Source: Planctomycetia bacterium
GTDB taxonomy: Bacteria > Planctomycetota > UBA1135 > GCA-002686595
Reading direction: 5' to 3'
NCBI GenBank assembly: GCA_005778045.1
Contig: SXKQ01000130.1
Span: forward strand, 1 to 7,736
Length of the DNA stretch: 7,736 bases
Below the pieces are notes generated by a model that was not told the origin of the DNA, did no database searches, and worked only from the letters and a program-made list of their open reading frames with translations. A program made the position numbers and the translations under genes. Of the stretch, positions 6,101 through 7,736 are shown piece by piece (the stretch's first letter is position 1; every line of letters starts with the position of its first letter).

Positions 6101-6127
6101 GCGGTGCGCGGCTTTTCGCGCAGCCGC
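6101..6127 (+). terminator. Candidate hairpin between the B3/B4 and ABC exporter genes
   Basis: GCGGTGCGCG (6101-6110) pairs with CGCGCA (6117-6122) and CCGC (6124-6127), with one bulged G and a GCTTTT loop. It lies three bases after the B3/B4 stop and is followed by TGCTATTCTCC rather than a true T run. It may attenuate or end the upstream transcript, which would fit a separate promoter for the ABC gene. Confidence 0.35.
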
Positions 6128-6130
6128 TGC

Positions 6131-6136
6131 TATTCT
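6131..6136 (+). promoter_or_regulatory. -10-like hexamer directly upstream of the ABC exporter gene
   Basis: TATTCT ends nine bases before the ATG at 6146, with no Shine-Dalgarno sequence in between (CCCGCGCCC). It repeats the arrangement seen before the peptidase and B3/B4 genes. No -35 element is recognisable; the region where one would lie is occupied by the hairpin at 6101-6127. Confidence 0.33.
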
Positions 6137-6145
6137 CCCGCGCCC

Positions 6146-7736
6146 ATGTGGAGAGATTCGAGCTTCCAGCGCCTTCTGGCTTTGCTGCGGCCTGAGGTGC
6201 TGCCGCAGGTGGGGCGGCTGGTGGCCGTGGCGCTGCTCGCGGGGCTCGCGGCCTTCGGGGAGAAGGCGCCGCTGCTCTTGCTGCAGCCGCTGTTCGACCG
6301 GGTGCTCTTCCCGGCTGCGGGCGCGGCCGCGGATGCGAGCGGGGAGACGGGCGCGCTCGGCGGGTTGGTCGCGAGCCTGCAGGCCCGCGTCGAGGGCTGG
6401 ATCTTCGGCCCCGCGGGCGCGGCGGATGGAGACGAGCAGAAGCTCGCCGCGCTGTGGACCGTCGGCGGCTTGATCCTCGTGCTGACGATCCTGACCGCGC
6501 TCGCGCAGTACGGCATGACGCTGATCGCACGCCGCACGGCGCTGCGCATGGTGATCGAGCTGCGCCAGCGCATCGCTTGCCACATCATCGGCCTGTCGAT
6601 GCGCTACCACGGGGAGCGGCAATTCGGCGACGTGCTCTCGCGCATCAGCTCGGACGTCACGCAGACGCTCCAGTCGGTCAACCTGATCCTGAAGGACCTC
6701 GTGCAGCAGCCGCTCCTGCTCGTGGGCTCGCTGGTGTTGGCGGCCGTGAGCGCGCCGATGCCGACGCTGATCGTGCTGTGCGCGCTGCCGATCGTGATCG
6801 TGCCGATCGCGAAGCTCGGCCGGCGTGTGCGCAAGCGCTCGACCAAGTCGCTGGAGAGCCTCGGCGCATCGGTCGAGGTGCTGACGCAGATGTTCTCCGG
6901 CATCCGCACGGTCAAGGCCTTCCGGGCGGAGGAGCGCGAGCTCGAGCGCTACCGGCAGGTCAACGAGTCGTACCTCGAGAGCGCGATGCGCATGGTGCGC
7001 GCCGTGGCCACGATCGAGGGCGCGACGACGTTCCTCTCGCACTTCGGCTTCGCGGTGATGCTCGTCGCCGTAGGCTGGGGCACGCTGCGCTTCGAGCTGT
7101 TCTCGAGCCCGGGCGACATGACCGTGTTCTTCGGCGGCATCGCGATGATCTACACGCACGTCAAGCGCATCACGACGGCCGTGAACCATGTGCAGGAGTC
7201 CGCGGGCGCGGCCGAGCGCCTAGAGGCGATCCTCGACGAGCGGCCGGACATCACCGAGCGCCCCGGAGCCGTCGCGGTGAGCTCGCTCGGCGCCGGCATC
7301 GCCGTCGAGGCCGTGCGCTTCACCTATCCCGGTCAGCCGCGCCCGGCGATCGAAGGCCTCTCGCTGCAGATTCGGTCCGGCGAGACGCTCGCGCTCGTCG
7401 GACCGTCCGGCGCCGGCAAGACCACCGCGATCGACCTGATCGCGCGCTTCATCGACTGCGGCTCGGGGCGCGTCGCGGTCGACGGACGCGACCTGCGCGA
7501 TCTGCGGATCGGGGACTGGACGCGCATGTACGCGATGGTGGGGCAGGTGCCGTTCCTGTTCCACACCACGATTCGCGAGAACATCCTCTACGGCAAGCCC
7601 GACGCGACGCAGGCGGAGATCGAGGCCGCGGCGCGCGCGGCGCACATGCACGAGTTCGTCGCGGCCTTGCCGCAGGGCTACGACACGGTCGTCGGCGACC
7701 AGGGCGCGCGGCTCTCGGGCGGGCAGCGCCAGCGCA
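6146..7736 (+). CDS. ABC exporter half-transporter, MsbA-like (3' end outside window)
   Basis: The reading frame is open from the ATG at 6146 to the window edge, 530 codons, and encodes a fused transmembrane-plus-ATPase exporter subunit. Such proteins work as homodimers in the inner membrane; MsbA-type members flip lipid A-core or other lipids, and relatives export peptides or drugs. Residues 24-342 form the transmembrane domain, with hydrophobic segments near 24-46, 102-124, 186-224, 294-314 and 324-342. FSGIRTVKAFRAE (250-262) is the conserved cytoplasmic coupling region. The ATPase domain begins near 385, with A-loop Tyr394, Walker A GPSGAGKTT (419-427), Q-loop Gln467 (VGQVPFLF) and signature LSGGQ (523-527). 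Walker B, D-loop and H-loop fall outside. The first periplasmic loop (about 56-100) is long and Gly/Ala-rich compared with MsbA. MWRDSSFQ is taken as the start because it directly precedes the amphipathic lead-in to the first helix. Substrate is unknown; a lipid is the best guess. Confidence 0.92.
   Translation, partial: MWRDSSFQRLLALLRPEVLPQVGRLVAVALLAGLAAFGEKAPLLLLQPLFDRVLFPAAGAAADASGETGALGGLVASLQARVEGWIFGPAGAADGDEQKLAALWTVGGLILVLTILTALAQYGMTLIARRTALRMVIELRQRIACHIIGLSMRYHGERQFGDVLSRISSDVTQTLQSVNLILKDLVQQPLLLVGSLVLAAVSAPMPTLIVLCALPIVIVPIAKLGRRVRKRSTKSLESLGASVEVLTQMFSGIRTVKAFRAEERELERYRQVNESYLESAMRMVRAVATIEGATTFLSHFGFAVMLVAVGWGTLRFELFSSPGDMTVFFGGIAMIYTHVKRITTAVNHVQESAGAAERLEAILDERPDITERPGAVAVSSLGAGIAVEAVRFTYPGQPRPAIEGLSLQIRSGETLALVGPSGAGKTTAIDLIARFIDCGSGRVAVDGRDLRDLRIGDWTRMYAMVGQVPFLFHTTIRENILYGKPDATQAEIEAAARAAHMHEFVAALPQGYDTVVGDQGARLSGGQRQR

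Noticed and set aside
4634..7189. An 851-codon minus-strand open frame extending upstream of the nucleotidyltransferase
   Set aside because: The upstream portion is Arg/His/Gln-rich antisense of the B3/B4 and ABC genes, which both have clear family matches. The true start at 5356 gives a normal family length.

Overview
The window is GC-rich, gene-dense bacterial chromosome with strong G/C bias at third codon positions. Visible gene content suggests a Gram-negative-type organism: an MsbA-like lipid/glycan exporter, a nucleotidyltransferase of the SpsF/KdsB superfamily, a secreted S10 carboxypeptidase and a Gly/Arg-rich RNA-binding-protein tail. Several start codons have no Shine-Dalgarno sequence, and some have a -10-like hexamer almost touching the ATG. 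Planctomycetota, Acidobacteriota or Myxococcota are all plausible hosts; the sequence alone does not decide.

Layout. (1) 1-69 is the last 22 codons of a Gly/Arg-rich protein, followed by a 12-bp hairpin terminator. (2) 252-1772 (+) is a secreted serine carboxypeptidase-like protein (family S10) with its whole catalytic set. It converges on, and overlaps by 23 bp, (3) a sodium:solute symporter at 1750-3132 (-). (4) A 252-bp divergent spacer with an A/T-rich promoter-like patch separates the symporter from (5) a bestrophin-like anion channel at 3385-4323 (+). (6) 4324-4633 has no intact gene but holds a coding-like stretch resembling a pre-peptidase C-terminal (PPC) beta-sandwich domain; it appears frameshifted in a CG run and has no stop of its own, so it is probably a gene remnant. 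(7) 4634-5356 (-) is a divergent SpsF-type cytidylyltransferase lacking several expected active-site residues. (8) A 117-bp divergent spacer carrying a perfect 7-2-7 inverted repeat leads to (9) a stand-alone B3/B4 (Phe-tRNA-synthetase-beta-type) domain protein at 5474-6097 (+). (10) After a 48-bp gap, 6146-7736 (+) is an ABC exporter half-transporter cut by the window edge just after its LSGGQ signature.

How they fit together. No single pathway unites the window. The nucleotidyltransferase and the MsbA-like exporter would fit an envelope-glycan or lipid-export neighbourhood, but they are on opposite strands and separated by the B3/B4 gene, so this is only a hint. The B3/B4 and ABC genes may be co-transcribed or have separate promoters. 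The peptidase, symporter and bestrophin look like ordinary secretion and membrane-transport genes. I see no CRISPR array, transposase, integrase, tRNA, rRNA or recognisable defence system. The items most worth a second look are the PPC-like remnant, the altered nucleotidyltransferase active site, the -10-like motifs next to start codons, and the inverted repeat between the divergent pair.
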